8,530 nt of DNA from assembly GCA_030052355.1 (NCBI GenBank), contig JASIGS010000001.1, positions 1 to 8,530 of the forward strand, read 5' to 3'. The stretch is from Streptosporangiaceae bacterium (lineage in GTDB: Bacteria; Actinomycetota; Actinomycetes; Streptosporangiales; Streptosporangiaceae). The translations under genes and the position numbers were made by a program. The notes beneath the pieces are model-generated. The model was not told where the DNA came from. It did not search any database and saw nothing but the letters and a program-made list of their open reading frames with translations. Shown piece after piece: positions 1 through 6,915 of the stretch (positions within the stretch are counted from its first letter, which is position 1; the number at the start of each line of letters is the position of its first letter).

Positions 1-255
1 GGCGAAGGCTGGAAGCTGACCGCGGCCGGCGAGACCGAGATCGGCGGTTCGATGCCGGTGAACCCGTCCGGCGGGGTGCTGTGCTCTAACCCGATCGGTG
101 CGTCCGGGCTGCTGCGGTTCGCCGAGTCCGCCATGCAGGTGATGGGCAAGGCGGGCGAGCACCAGGTTTCCGGGGCGCGTACCGCGCTCGGGCACGCCTA
201 CGGCGGCGGCTCACAGTATTTCTCCATGTGGGTGGTGGCAGACCGGCCGGACTGA
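1..255 (+). CDS. SCP2-type thiolase / lipid-transfer-like protein, C-terminal fragment
   Basis: This is the last 84 codons of a gene that begins before the window; the frame is open from base 1 to TGA at 253-255. The fragment matches the C-terminal domain of actinobacterial SCP2/'lipid transfer protein' thiolases. It has NPSGGVLCSNPIGASG at fragment residues 21-36 and GHAYGGGSQYFSMWVV at 64-79. In classical degradative thiolases the first stretch carries a GHP histidine and the second a CxG cysteine. Here they read SNP and GHAYGG, so neither canonical residue is present. That is usual for the SCP2-like branch, some members of which are not ordinary acetyl-CoA-releasing thiolases. Members often act in acyl-CoA or sterol side-chain metabolism, frequently beside a DUF35 partner, which cannot be seen here. 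The substrate is unknown. The 3' end overlaps the convergent Crp-family frame. Family call is good; role is inferred. Confidence 0.85.
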   Translation, partial: GEGWKLTAAGETEIGGSMPVNPSGGVLCSNPIGASGLLRFAESAMQVMGKAGEHQVSGARTALGHAYGGGSQYFSMWVVADRPD

Positions 256-937
256 GCCGCGGTTGTAACTGGCCGGCGAACCGGTCCAGGGCCGCCACCT
301 GCCTGAGGATGACCGTGCGGTCCCGTACCTCGATCCACCCTCGCCGCTGGAACCCGCTCAGCGCGGCGTTGACGCTCTGGCGGGTGCCACCGACCTGATG
401 CGCGAGGTCCTCCTGGCGAAGGCCGGGCCGCAGCGTGCCGTCGGCATCCCTGGGCTGGTTGAGCAGCACCTTCGCCAGCCGGCGTGGCAGGTCAAGGAAG
501 ACCAGGTCGGAAGCGGCCTCGGTGAGCCGCCGCAGGCTCGCCGCGGCGGAACTGGCCAGGGCCTGCGCGGCGGACGGCTCGCGCGAGCAGATGTCCTGAA
601 TCGCCTCGCGCGGAACCATGAGCAGCTGGCTGGCCTCGACTGTCTCGGCGTCGGCCGATCTCGGGCCGCCGTCGGCGACGCTGACGTCGCCGATGGTCCC
701 GCCGGGGTGCACGATCGTCAGCGTCAGCTCGCCCCCGTCAGCGGAGCGCACGACGACCTTGACCCGTCCGGTGACGACGACGATCAGGGTGTCCCCGGGC
801 TCGCCCGTCGTGAACACGAGCTGGCCGCGGCGGTAGGTGCGAAGCCGGGACACCCCGGCCACGGCTTCTATGTCCTGCGCGGGCACCGAGCGCAGCAGGT
901 CAGTCGTGCGCAAGATACCCAGCACGTCAGCGGTCAT
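86..937 (-). CDS. Crp/Fnr-family transcriptional regulator with unusual C-terminal tail
   Basis: A cytoplasmic DNA-binding regulator of 283 residues. Residues about 10-125 form a cyclic-nucleotide-binding beta-roll. The phosphate-binding cassette is at about 83-101 (GDVSVADGGPRSADAETVE), keeping the Arg93-Ser94 pair used by Crp proteins to hold cAMP, with Asp84 where E. coli CRP has Glu. Residues about 145-215 are a winged helix-turn-helix, with recognition region LRQEDLAHQVGGTRQSVNAAL at 173-193. The ATG at 935-937 is preceded by AGGGAG with a 7-base gap, so the start is well supported. Homologues normally end near residue 225. Here the frame reads on for about 56 Arg/Pro-rich residues that lie antisense to the thiolase gene. 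The ligand and targets are not visible. The upstream small membrane gene is on the same strand but is separated by two hairpins. Confidence 0.88.
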   Translation of the reverse strand: MTADVLGILRTTDLLRSVPAQDIEAVAGVSRLRTYRRGQLVFTTGEPGDTLIVVVTGRVKVVVRSADGGELTLTIVHPGGTIGDVSVADGGPRSADAETVEASQLLMVPREAIQDICSREPSAAQALASSAAASLRRLTEAASDLVFLDLPRRLAKVLLNQPRDADGTLRPGLRQEDLAHQVGGTRQSVNAALSGFQRRGWIEVRDRTVILRQVAALDRFAGQLQPRLSPAGLPPPTWRNTVSRRRRRARARYAPRKPGARPPCPSPAWRTRRTAAARTHRSG

Positions 938-1038
938 CGGCCCGCTCCCTCGGCCACGGCGGTGCTGGCTACGGCAGTCATCGAATCATGCCGTACAGCG
1001 CGGGCTCGTGGGAAGTAACGCGCCGACCTCGGCCTGGG

Positions 1039-1056
1039 CCGGAACTGCGGTTCCGG
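1039..1056. repeat. 7-base inverted repeat, hairpin or operator
   Basis: CCGGAAC (1039-1045) and GTTCCGG (1050-1056) are perfect complements with a 4-base loop. The element is about 100 bases upstream of the Crp-family start and adjoins a stronger hairpin at 1065-1101. It could be a second part of a terminator for the small gene to the right, or a protein-binding site for the crp-like promoter. The sequence does not decide. Confidence 0.4.
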
Positions 1057-1064
1057 GCTGGATA

Positions 1065-1101
1065 GACGAAGCGCCCGGCAAGGTCAGCCGGGCGCTTCGT
1101 C
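1065..1101 (-). terminator. Perfect 15-bp hairpin, probable terminator
   Basis: GACGAAGCGCCCGGC (1065-1079) pairs perfectly with 1087-1101 around a 7-base loop. It lies 100 bases past the stop of the small membrane protein gene (1202-1402, -) and upstream of the crp-like gene on the same strand, so it most likely ends transcription of the former. No U-run follows on either strand, as is common for terminators in high-GC actinobacteria. Strand assignment comes from gene context only. Confidence 0.6.
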
Positions 1102-1201
1102 GCCCCCCTATATGCCTGAGCCGTTTGTCTGGCCGGCTCAGATCCTCGCGTGGCCCTGGGTGTCGCCGCTATCGGTTTCGCCGGACGGGAGGGGCACTAG
1201 C

Positions 1202-1402
1202 TCAGCCGTCGCTCAGGGCGGCGGAAGGGACCGCCTCGCGACGAAGCTGAGCGGAGTGCTGCGGCTTGGCGAGCCTGAGCTCGACGGTGTCGGCCGGTTC
1301 GGCTGTCCAGTTCGGGTGCCTGAGCACCATGTACAGCGGGATCCCGCACCAAGCCGCGAAGAACGCCAGCGCCAGCGGCATGTTCATCCAGAACCACGAC
1401 AT
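1202..1402 (-). CDS. Small single-pass membrane protein, 66 aa
   Basis: The ORF starts at ATG 1400-1402 behind a strong ribosome site, GAGGAGG, with a 5-base gap, and ends at TGA 1202-1204. The frame is open further upstream, but this ribosome site fixes the start. Residues 3-27 (WFWMNMPLALAFFAAWCGIPLYMVL) form one hydrophobic segment, followed by a conserved-looking RHPNW turn. The remaining polar tail of about 35 residues is Arg- and Glu-containing and probably cytoplasmic. The N-terminal motif resembles short uncharacterised actinobacterial membrane proteins, but I cannot attach a function. It appears monocistronic: a hairpin lies 100 bases downstream, and an inverted repeat sits upstream at 1519-1538. 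Confidence 0.7.
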   Translation of the reverse strand: MSWFWMNMPLALAFFAAWCGIPLYMVLRHPNWTAEPADTVELRLAKPQHSAQLRREAVPSAALSDG

Positions 1403-1518
1403 CAGGGCCTCCTCTGGGTGACTGGTTCTGCCGCCCGGCTGCTGCCGCCGAACCAGAACCAACTGCACTCAGCATCGCGCTGGGCAACGCGGAGGTCTGT
1501 CGTGCCGCTGACGCGCTC

Positions 1519-1538
1519 ACTGTCGGGTTGCCGACAGT
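1519..1538. repeat. 8-base inverted repeat upstream of the small membrane gene
   Basis: ACTGTCGG (1519-1526) and CCGACAGT (1531-1538) are perfect complements with a 4-base loop. The element lies about 120 bases upstream of the small membrane protein start and just beyond the hydrolase terminator hairpin. It may be a second stem of that terminator, or an operator for the small gene. Confidence 0.4.
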
Positions 1539-1553
1539 TCTTGGACGTGAGCC

Positions 1554-1582
1554 GGCGCGCCGGCCGCTCAGGCCGGCGCGCC
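1554..1582 (-). terminator. GC-rich hairpin, terminator of the secreted hydrolase gene
   Basis: GGCGCGCCGGCC (1554-1565) pairs perfectly with GGCCGGCGCGCC (1571-1582) around a 5-base loop, 29 bases beyond the hydrolase stop codon. A 12-bp all-GC stem at that distance is a typical actinobacterial terminator without a U-tract. Each arm also contains the self-complementary octamer GGCGCGCC. Confidence 0.7.
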
Positions 1583-1611
1583 AGACTGCAGGCATTCGGC
1601 GGGCGTGAGGC

Positions 1612-3213
1612 CTACGGAACGGAAGAGGCCTCGGCCGCCGCGATGGACGAGTTGTAGTCGGCCTGGGTGAGGAACCCGTCGGCCAGGTCGGTCGCCGCCG
1701 CGGCCTTGTACTTCGCCACGTAGTCGGCGTGTGTCGGGTACAGCTTCTCGAGCGTGGCGGTGCTGAACGGCTTGTAGTAGCCCTCCAGCAGGCACAGGCC
1801 CTCGTCGCGCAGCGTCGTGTTCGTGATCGCCCCGGTCTCCAGCGTCGTGAAGATGGACTCCAGCGTGCTCAGCAGCTCGGCCGGGCTCAGGCTCTCCTCG
1901 GTCGGCTTCGCGAAGTTGATCGCCGAGTAGGTCTCCGTCGGCACCTGGATCTCCGGCAGCCGTATCCCGCCGAGTGCGTTTCCGTACTGGTCGCGCTCGA
2001 CGATGTTGAACAGCGGGGTGGTGTCGATCTCGTTGCCGTGCGCCGGCGCGGTGCCGGTCGTGACCCACTTCTGCAGCGCGGTAAGAGCCGCGTCCTCGAG
2101 CTCGTACACGCCCATGTTGTCGGGCTGGGTCGAACCGTTGGCGACCACGCCGAACACGCAGTCGGGAGCGGTCAGCGTCGGGTTCTCACGCAAGATCGTG
2201 TTGGCCTCGTACAGCCCCTCGTGCAGGTCGATGTGCGCCGCGCCTGCCAGCTCCCAGGTTCTCAGGTCGTTGTTGTCCGGTTGTCTGGCGTACGCGAAGC
2301 CCAGTTCCTCGATGTCGCCCTCGGTCTCGATCTGAATCACGGGCGTGGTGTTGTCGGTCCGGATCAGGGCGGGGAACGGCGAGAACGACACCAGGCCGCT
2401 GCCGATCGGTGCGGGCAGGGCCCCGCGGCCGACCAGCATGAACGCGTTGTAGGCGTGGCTGAGCGGCTGGATTGCGTTGACGTAGGTGAGCAACCGGAAG
2501 GCGGACTGCGAGTCGCCGGCGCCGATCACTTCCTTGACGTCGAGGCCGCCGAGCAGGGTGGCGCTCTCGTCGCGGACTGCCTCCGCCGCTTGCGTGTAGA
2601 TGTCATAGGACTGGCCGTCGTTCGTGTCGCCGAGGGCGGCGTAGCGCACCGAGTCCCAGGTCTTCAGCTCTTCCATGCCGGCGGTCTGCGCGGTCACGCC
2701 GACGTAGGCGTAGCCCTGCGAGAGAACTTCGTTGTAGATCTCTGACCACACCGGGTCCTGGTCGCCGCCGGTGGTGTCGTTGAGCCACTCGACCACGACC
2801 GTGCCGTTGAACTTCGCCGGATTGGTTGGATAGCGCACGAGCAGCCGCGTCGTATAGGGAACGTCGCTTTGCGCTACCGACACGTTCCAGCGGCCGTTCG
2901 AACCCCAGAACCCGCTCTCCCGATAGATGTTCGTCGTGCCGGACATCTGGTACTCGCGCTCGGTGTAGCCGTAGCTAGCGATGTTGACCGTCAGCGCACC
3001 GGGGAAGTACGCCGTGGTCGTTGTCGCGTCGTATGGGTAGCCGTGGATGCCGACGCCTGACGGGATGAGCTTCAGCGTCGGCAGCGGATTGCTCGCCGCG
3101 GACGCGGGCCCGGCAGCAACCACGCCCGGCGCGAGCGACAGCACCAGCGCCATGAGCGAGCCGGCTGCCGTGACGCCGAAGATGCTGCCGATCTTTCGAC
3201 TGCGATGCCTCAT
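1612..3213 (-). CDS. Secreted alpha/beta-hydrolase-domain protein, 533 aa
   Basis: The start is ATG 3211-3213 behind AGGGAGG with a 6-base gap; the frame is open 70 codons further upstream, but that extension lacks a ribosome site and precedes a clear signal peptide. Residues 1-41 have a basic start (MRHRSRK), a hydrophobic core and a probable Ala-Ser-Ala cleavage region near residue 40, so the protein is exported. The remainder matches the 'alpha/beta hydrolase domain' family (Abhydrolase_10 type). It has a strand/loop VVVEWLND at 139-146, a likely nucleophile Ser235 in GAGDSQSA (231-238) instead of the classical GxSxG, and a likely catalytic His327 in AGAAHID (323-329). An acidic residue in the 296-302 region may complete the triad. 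The natural substrate is unknown; an ester is a reasonable guess. The gene is divergent from a TetR-family regulator, which probably controls it. Confidence 0.82.
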   Translation of the reverse strand: MRHRSRKIGSIFGVTAAGSLMALVLSLAPGVVAAGPASAASNPLPTLKLIPSGVGIHGYPYDATTTTAYFPGALTVNIASYGYTEREYQMSGTTNIYRESGFWGSNGRWNVSVAQSDVPYTTRLLVRYPTNPAKFNGTVVVEWLNDTTGGDQDPVWSEIYNEVLSQGYAYVGVTAQTAGMEELKTWDSVRYAALGDTNDGQSYDIYTQAAEAVRDESATLLGGLDVKEVIGAGDSQSAFRLLTYVNAIQPLSHAYNAFMLVGRGALPAPIGSGLVSFSPFPALIRTDNTTPVIQIETEGDIEELGFAYARQPDNNDLRTWELAGAAHIDLHEGLYEANTILRENPTLTAPDCVFGVVANGSTQPDNMGVYELEDAALTALQKWVTTGTAPAHGNEIDTTPLFNIVERDQYGNALGGIRLPEIQVPTETYSAINFAKPTEESLSPAELLSTLESIFTTLETGAITNTTLRDEGLCLLEGYYKPFSTATLEKLYPTHADYVAKYKAAAATDLADGFLTQADYNSSIAAAEASSVP

Positions 3214-3235
3214 GTCGCGCCTCCCTGAGTGAATG

Positions 3236-3291
3236 TGTAGCACTCGGGCACCAGTTTTACGCGCGAAACTGTAGCATTGCCATACCAGTTT
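3236..3291. promoter_or_regulatory. Tandem imperfect direct repeats, probable TetR operator/promoter units
   Basis: Two copies of a 22-base unit start at 3236 and 3270, a 34-base period. Each has TGTAGCA, seven variable bases, then ACCAGTTT. An opposite-facing half-site, AAACTG (3266-3271), lies between the two CAGTTT blocks, giving inverted pairs. Read toward the hydrolase, each unit gives AAACTGGT followed by TGCTACA, the latter resembling an extended -10 (TGnTA). The array sits 23-78 bases upstream of the hydrolase start, so it plausibly contains its promoter and the binding sites of the divergent TetR protein. Confidence 0.5.
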
Positions 3292-3380
3292 GCCTAGTAG
3301 TCGTCGTTCCCGGAACTTGCGCAGCGCGGGCAGAATGGCGCGCCTCGCGTTGCGCACGGTGCGGGACGGCCCGGGCTCGG

Positions 3381-3392
3381 TAAAATCTCCTG
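3381..3392 (+). promoter_or_regulatory. -10 element suggesting a leaderless tetR transcript
   Basis: TAAAAT (3381-3386) ends five bases before the GTG at 3392, so transcription would be expected to begin at or next to the start codon. No Shine-Dalgarno sequence is visible before this GTG. Leaderless mRNAs are common in actinobacteria. No good -35 is seen at the expected distance. Confidence 0.4.
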
Positions 3393-4048
3393 TGCCAAGC
3401 GCGCGTACGTACCGCGGAGTCACGCCGGCCGAACGTCAGGCCGAGCGGCGTCAGCGACTGCTCGACGCCGGGCTCGAGCTGTTCGGCACCGTCGGCTACG
3501 CGACCACTTCGGTGCGGGCCGTCAGCGCCGCGGCGTCACTCAACTCGCGTTATTTCTACGAGTCGTTCAGCAGCCGCGAGGACCTTCTCTACGGCGTCTA
3601 CCAGCGCATCGTCGGCGACATCTTCACGAGGGCGGCCGAGGCGGTCGGGCAGGAGAGCACGATCGAGGGGCAGGCACGGGCCGGGCTTCTTGCGGCGTGG
3701 AGCGTCGTCACCGAGGACCCGCGCAAGGCGAGGATCATCGCGGTCGAGGTCGTCGGCGTGAGCGAGCGCCTCGAGCGGCTGCGGCACGACACCCGGCAGG
3801 CGCTGGCCCAGTTCACCGCAGACAACGCGCTGCGGCTGGCCGGTGACGGCGTCCGGCTGCGGCTCGACCCGGTGCTGACCGCCCGCTTCCTCATGGGTGG
3901 CGTAGTTGAGATCTTGCTCGAGTGGATCAACGGTGACCTCGACGCCTCGGCGGACGAGGTGGTCGAGCACTTCACCGTGCTGTTCGCCGCGGCGGCATAC
4001 GCCTCGATCGAGCGCGACGCACCTCGCGCTACGGCTGGCGATAGCTGA
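3392..4048 (+). CDS. TetR-family transcriptional regulator, 218 aa
   Basis: A cytoplasmic repressor-type regulator. Residues about 15-64 form the TetR helix-turn-helix: AERQAERRQRLLDAGLELFGTVGYATTSVRAVSAAASLNSRYFYESFSSREDLLYGVY lies across 13-70 and contains the family's typical F..xGY..TSV, and SRYFYESF where most members have xxlYyhF. The rest is the helical ligand/dimer domain, not informative about the ligand. The frame is open back to 3290. I place the start at GTG 3392 because it gives a normal N-terminus and follows a -10-like TAAAAT compatible with a leaderless message. The gene is divergent from the secreted hydrolase and convergent with cyp125, sharing 20 bases of coding sequence at the 3' ends. 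It is not recognisably KstR. The hydrolase is its most likely target. Confidence 0.85.
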   Translation: MPSARTYRGVTPAERQAERRQRLLDAGLELFGTVGYATTSVRAVSAAASLNSRYFYESFSSREDLLYGVYQRIVGDIFTRAAEAVGQESTIEGQARAGLLAAWSVVTEDPRKARIIAVEVVGVSERLERLRHDTRQALAQFTADNALRLAGDGVRLRLDPVLTARFLMGGVVEILLEWINGDLDASADEVVEHFTVLFAAAAYASIERDAPRATAGDS

Positions 4049-5258
4049 CGGGCAGCCGCTTGACGCCGTTCAGCCAGCCAGAGCGCAGCCGCTGGGCTTC
4101 GCCCGCCTTGGTGATATCCGGCATGGCGTCGGCGATCGCGTTGAAGATCAAGCTGATCTCCAGGCGGGCGAGGTTCGCACCGAGGCAGTAGTGCGCTCCG
4201 CTGCCGCCAAATCCCAGGTGCGGGTTCGGGCTGCGCAGCACGTCGAACCGCTCGGCGTGGTCGAACACCTCCTCGTCGAAGTTCGCCGACCGGTAGAACA
4301 GCCCCAGCCGCTGCCCCTTCTTGATCTCCTGGCCTCTCAGCACGATGTCCCTGGTGGCGGTCCGCTGGAACACGGTCACGGGCGTTGCCCACCTGACGAT
4401 CTCGTCCACGGCCGTCTCCGGCCGCTGTGCCTTGAATAGCTCCCACTGGTCGGGGTGATCTAGGAACGCGAGCATGCCGTGGGAGATGGCGTTCCTGGTG
4501 GTCTCGTTACCCGCGACGGACAGCAAGATCACGAAGAACCCGAACTCGTCAGCGGTCAGCTCGTCGCCGTCCACCTGGGCGTTGACCAGTTTGGTGACGA
4601 TGTCGTCGCGCGGGCACTGCCGCCGGTCCTCGGCCATGACCATGCTGTAGCTGAGCAGTTCGGCGGCCGCGTTCTCGCCGTCGCCGGTGTACTCGGGGTC
4701 GTCGTAGCCGACCATCTCGTTCGACCACGAAAAGATCTTGTGGCGGTCCTCCTGCGGCACGCCGATCAGTTCGGCGATCGCCTGCAGCGGCAGCTCGCAG
4801 GCGACGTCGGCGACGAAGTCGCCGCTGCCGTCCGCCAGTGCCGTCGCCACGATGTTCTCGGCCCGCGCGGCCAGCACGTCGCGCAGCCCGTTGATCGCGC
4901 GCGGCGTGAAGCCGCGCGAGACGATGGCGCGCACCTTGGTGTGGTGCGGCGGGTCGATGTTGAGCATGATGACCCGCTGCATCTCGATCGCGTCGCGTGG
5001 CGTCCCGCTGGCGTTCCTGATGATCGCGCAGTTCGCCTCGCTGGAGAAGGTCTCGCTGTCGCGCGACACGGCCACCACGTCAGCGTGCCGGGTCACGGCC
5101 CAGAACCCGTCGTCGTTGAACCCCATGTCGTTGGGCTGCGGGTTCCACCAGATGGGGGCCGCCCTGCGCAGTTCGGCCAGTTCCTGCTGCGGGACCCGCT
5201 CCGCGTAGAGGTCGGGGTCGGTGAGGTCGAGACCTGGTGCTATCCGGGGCTCCGGCAT
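4029..5258 (-). CDS. cyp125: Cytochrome P450 CYP125, steroid C26/C27-monooxygenase
   Basis: A 409-residue soluble P450 that closely resembles M. tuberculosis CYP125A1 (Rv3545c) along its whole length. Shared blocks include AELRRAAPIWWN (28-39), PPHHTKVRAIVSRGFTPRAI (103-122), CELPLQAIAELIGVPQEDR (154-172), and PDQWELFKAQRPETAVDEIVRWATPVTVFQRTA (269-301). The I-helix oxygen-activation motif is AGNET (249-253), ExxR is Glu286-Arg289, and the heme loop FGGSGAHYCLG (350-360) has the ligand Cys358. CYP125 enzymes oxidise the terminal side-chain methyl of cholesterol or cholest-4-en-3-one through alcohol and aldehyde to the acid, which is then activated with CoA. Electrons must come from a ferredoxin and reductase not encoded here. 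ATG 5256-5258 is chosen because GGAGG lies 6 bases upstream. The gene is divergent from fadA5 and has a KstR-like site 41 bases ahead of its start. Confidence 0.95.
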   Translation of the reverse strand: MPEPRIAPGLDLTDPDLYAERVPQQELAELRRAAPIWWNPQPNDMGFNDDGFWAVTRHADVVAVSRDSETFSSEANCAIIRNASGTPRDAIEMQRVIMLNIDPPHHTKVRAIVSRGFTPRAINGLRDVLAARAENIVATALADGSGDFVADVACELPLQAIAELIGVPQEDRHKIFSWSNEMVGYDDPEYTGDGENAAAELLSYSMVMAEDRRQCPRDDIVTKLVNAQVDGDELTADEFGFFVILLSVAGNETTRNAISHGMLAFLDHPDQWELFKAQRPETAVDEIVRWATPVTVFQRTATRDIVLRGQEIKKGQRLGLFYRSANFDEEVFDHAERFDVLRSPNPHLGFGGSGAHYCLGANLARLEISLIFNAIADAMPDITKAGEAQRLRSGWLNGVKRLPVSYRQP

Positions 5259-5298
5259 GAATGGCCTCCGGTCCTGCGGGGAGCGACACTGCTGGCAC

Positions 5299-5312
5299 TG
5301 CAACGCGTTCTA
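5299..5312. promoter_or_regulatory. KstR-like operator, exact consensus match (cyp125 side)
   Basis: TGCAACGCGTTCTA at 5299-5312 fits every fixed base of the published KstR consensus TNNAACNNGTTNNA. KstR is the TetR-family repressor of sterol catabolism genes, released by a cholesterol-derived CoA thioester. The site is 41-54 bases upstream of the cyp125 start, a suitable repressor position. Binding is inferred. Confidence 0.7.
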
Positions 5313-5364
5313 GTCGGATTGAAACATGCCGCGAGCCACCGGTGAACCGCCTAGACGAAAATAT

Positions 5365-5378
5365 GAGAACACGTTCTA
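5365..5378. promoter_or_regulatory. KstR-like operator (fadA5 side)
   Basis: GAGAACACGTTCTA at 5365-5378 matches TNNAACNNGTTNNA except for G in place of the first T. Its 12-base core AGAACACGTTCT (5366-5377) is palindromic apart from the centre. It ends 35 bases before the fadA5 start. Together with the site at 5299-5312 it suggests separate control of the two divergent promoters by the same regulator. Confidence 0.65.
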
Positions 5379-5382
5379 CTAG

Positions 5383-6576
<1,194 letters not shown>

Positions 6577-6585
6577 CGCGGGGGC

Positions 6586-6616
6586 GCTGCCGGCATTGCG
6601 GGTGAGCGACGGCAGC
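6586..6616 (+). terminator. Weak hairpin after fadA5, possible terminator
   Basis: GCTGCCG (6586-6592) pairs with CGGCAGC (6610-6616) around a 17-base loop, and CGTTTGCTT follows. It begins 10 bases after the fadA5 stop. The long loop makes it a modest candidate. Confidence 0.35.
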
Positions 6617-6635
6617 CGTTTGCTTGCCGTAAACC

Positions 6636-6643
6636 AACAAGTT
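6636..6643. promoter_or_regulatory. AACAAGTT, KstR-type core without full flanks
   Basis: AACAAGTT fits the AACNNGTT core of the KstR consensus, but the flanking T and A are A and G here. It sits 9 bases ahead of the 14-base palindrome and about 90 bases upstream of the 46-codon ORF. It may be a weak site or chance. Confidence 0.25.
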
Positions 6644-6644
6644 A

Positions 6645-6675
6645 CGACGGACGTCTTATAAGACGCATGCCGTCG
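6645..6675. promoter_or_regulatory. Nested palindrome, operator candidate upstream of the small ORF
   Basis: CGTCTTATAAGACG at 6652-6665 is a perfect 14-base palindrome. It is flanked by a second complementary pair, CGACGG (6645-6650) and CCGTCG (6670-6675). The AT-rich centre stands out in this GC-rich sequence and could also supply a -10-like TATAAG. It is 66 bases upstream of the small ORF start. The shape fits a dimeric repressor site; the protein is unknown. Confidence 0.5.
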
Positions 6676-6730
6676 GTGTGACGAGTGGCACGGAGCGGCG
6701 TCACAGCCGATCCGAGGGGGGTCCGCGTTG

Positions 6731-6871
6731 GTGAAACGCATTCGCATGCTCCTGGCGACGCTGCCGGCAAGGCTGCACATCGCTGGCTGGCGCCGCCGTC
6801 GGAAGGCTGTGGCCGCGCAGGACGAAGACAACTTCCTGCAGTGGCTTGACCAGGTCTCCAAGTCCGACTAA
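6731..6871 (+). CDS. Hypothetical small basic protein, 46 aa
   Basis: A short frame from GTG 6731 to TAA 6869-6871 that encodes a basic N-terminal half (MKRIRMLLATLPARLHIAGWRRRRK, residues 1-25) and an acidic C-terminal half (QDEDNFLQWLDQVSKSD, 30-46). The first half could form an amphipathic helix. A purine-rich run, GAGGGGGG (6714-6721), is a plausible ribosome site; TTG at 6728 is an alternative start with better spacing and adds one residue. Upstream lie a perfect palindrome and a TGTGA-containing CRP-like element, so the unit may have its own regulated promoter. It is convergent with pyrE, 44 bases apart. I do not recognise the family, and it could be non-coding. Confidence 0.5.
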   Translation: MKRIRMLLATLPARLHIAGWRRRRKAVAAQDEDNFLQWLDQVSKSD

Positions 6872-6915
6872 CCGACGGCGTCTCAGCACCGGCGTAACGG
6901 CAGTGCCTTCTCGTG

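Noticed and set aside
398..1018. Long open frame on + opposite the crp-like gene
   Set aside because: It mirrors the Crp-family coding sequence, has no recognisable domain or ribosome site and is explained by GC-rich codon bias.
1554..1582. Restriction-modification or recombination site because of duplicated GGCGCGCC
   Set aside because: The octamers are the two arms of one hairpin just past a stop codon, so a terminator explains them.
1729..2745. 338-codon open frame on + opposite the hydrolase
   Set aside because: Antisense to a clear secreted hydrolase; composition is dominated by Arg, Val and Leu with no domain.
3236..3291. CRISPR-like repeat
   Set aside because: Only two imperfect copies with a short, partly conserved interval, no further units and no cas genes; its place upstream of divergent genes fits operators.
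3290..3391. 34-codon N-terminal extension of the TetR protein
   Set aside because: Arg-rich, without a ribosome site, and it overlaps the repeat array. The family N-terminus fits GTG 3392.
3214..3423. 70-codon N-terminal extension of the secreted hydrolase
   Set aside because: It would bury the signal peptide and run through the divergent promoter region; a strong ribosome site marks ATG 3213 instead.
4479..5345. 288-codon open frame on + opposite cyp125
   Set aside because: Shadow of CYP125, whose heme, ExxR and I-helix motifs are all on the other strand.
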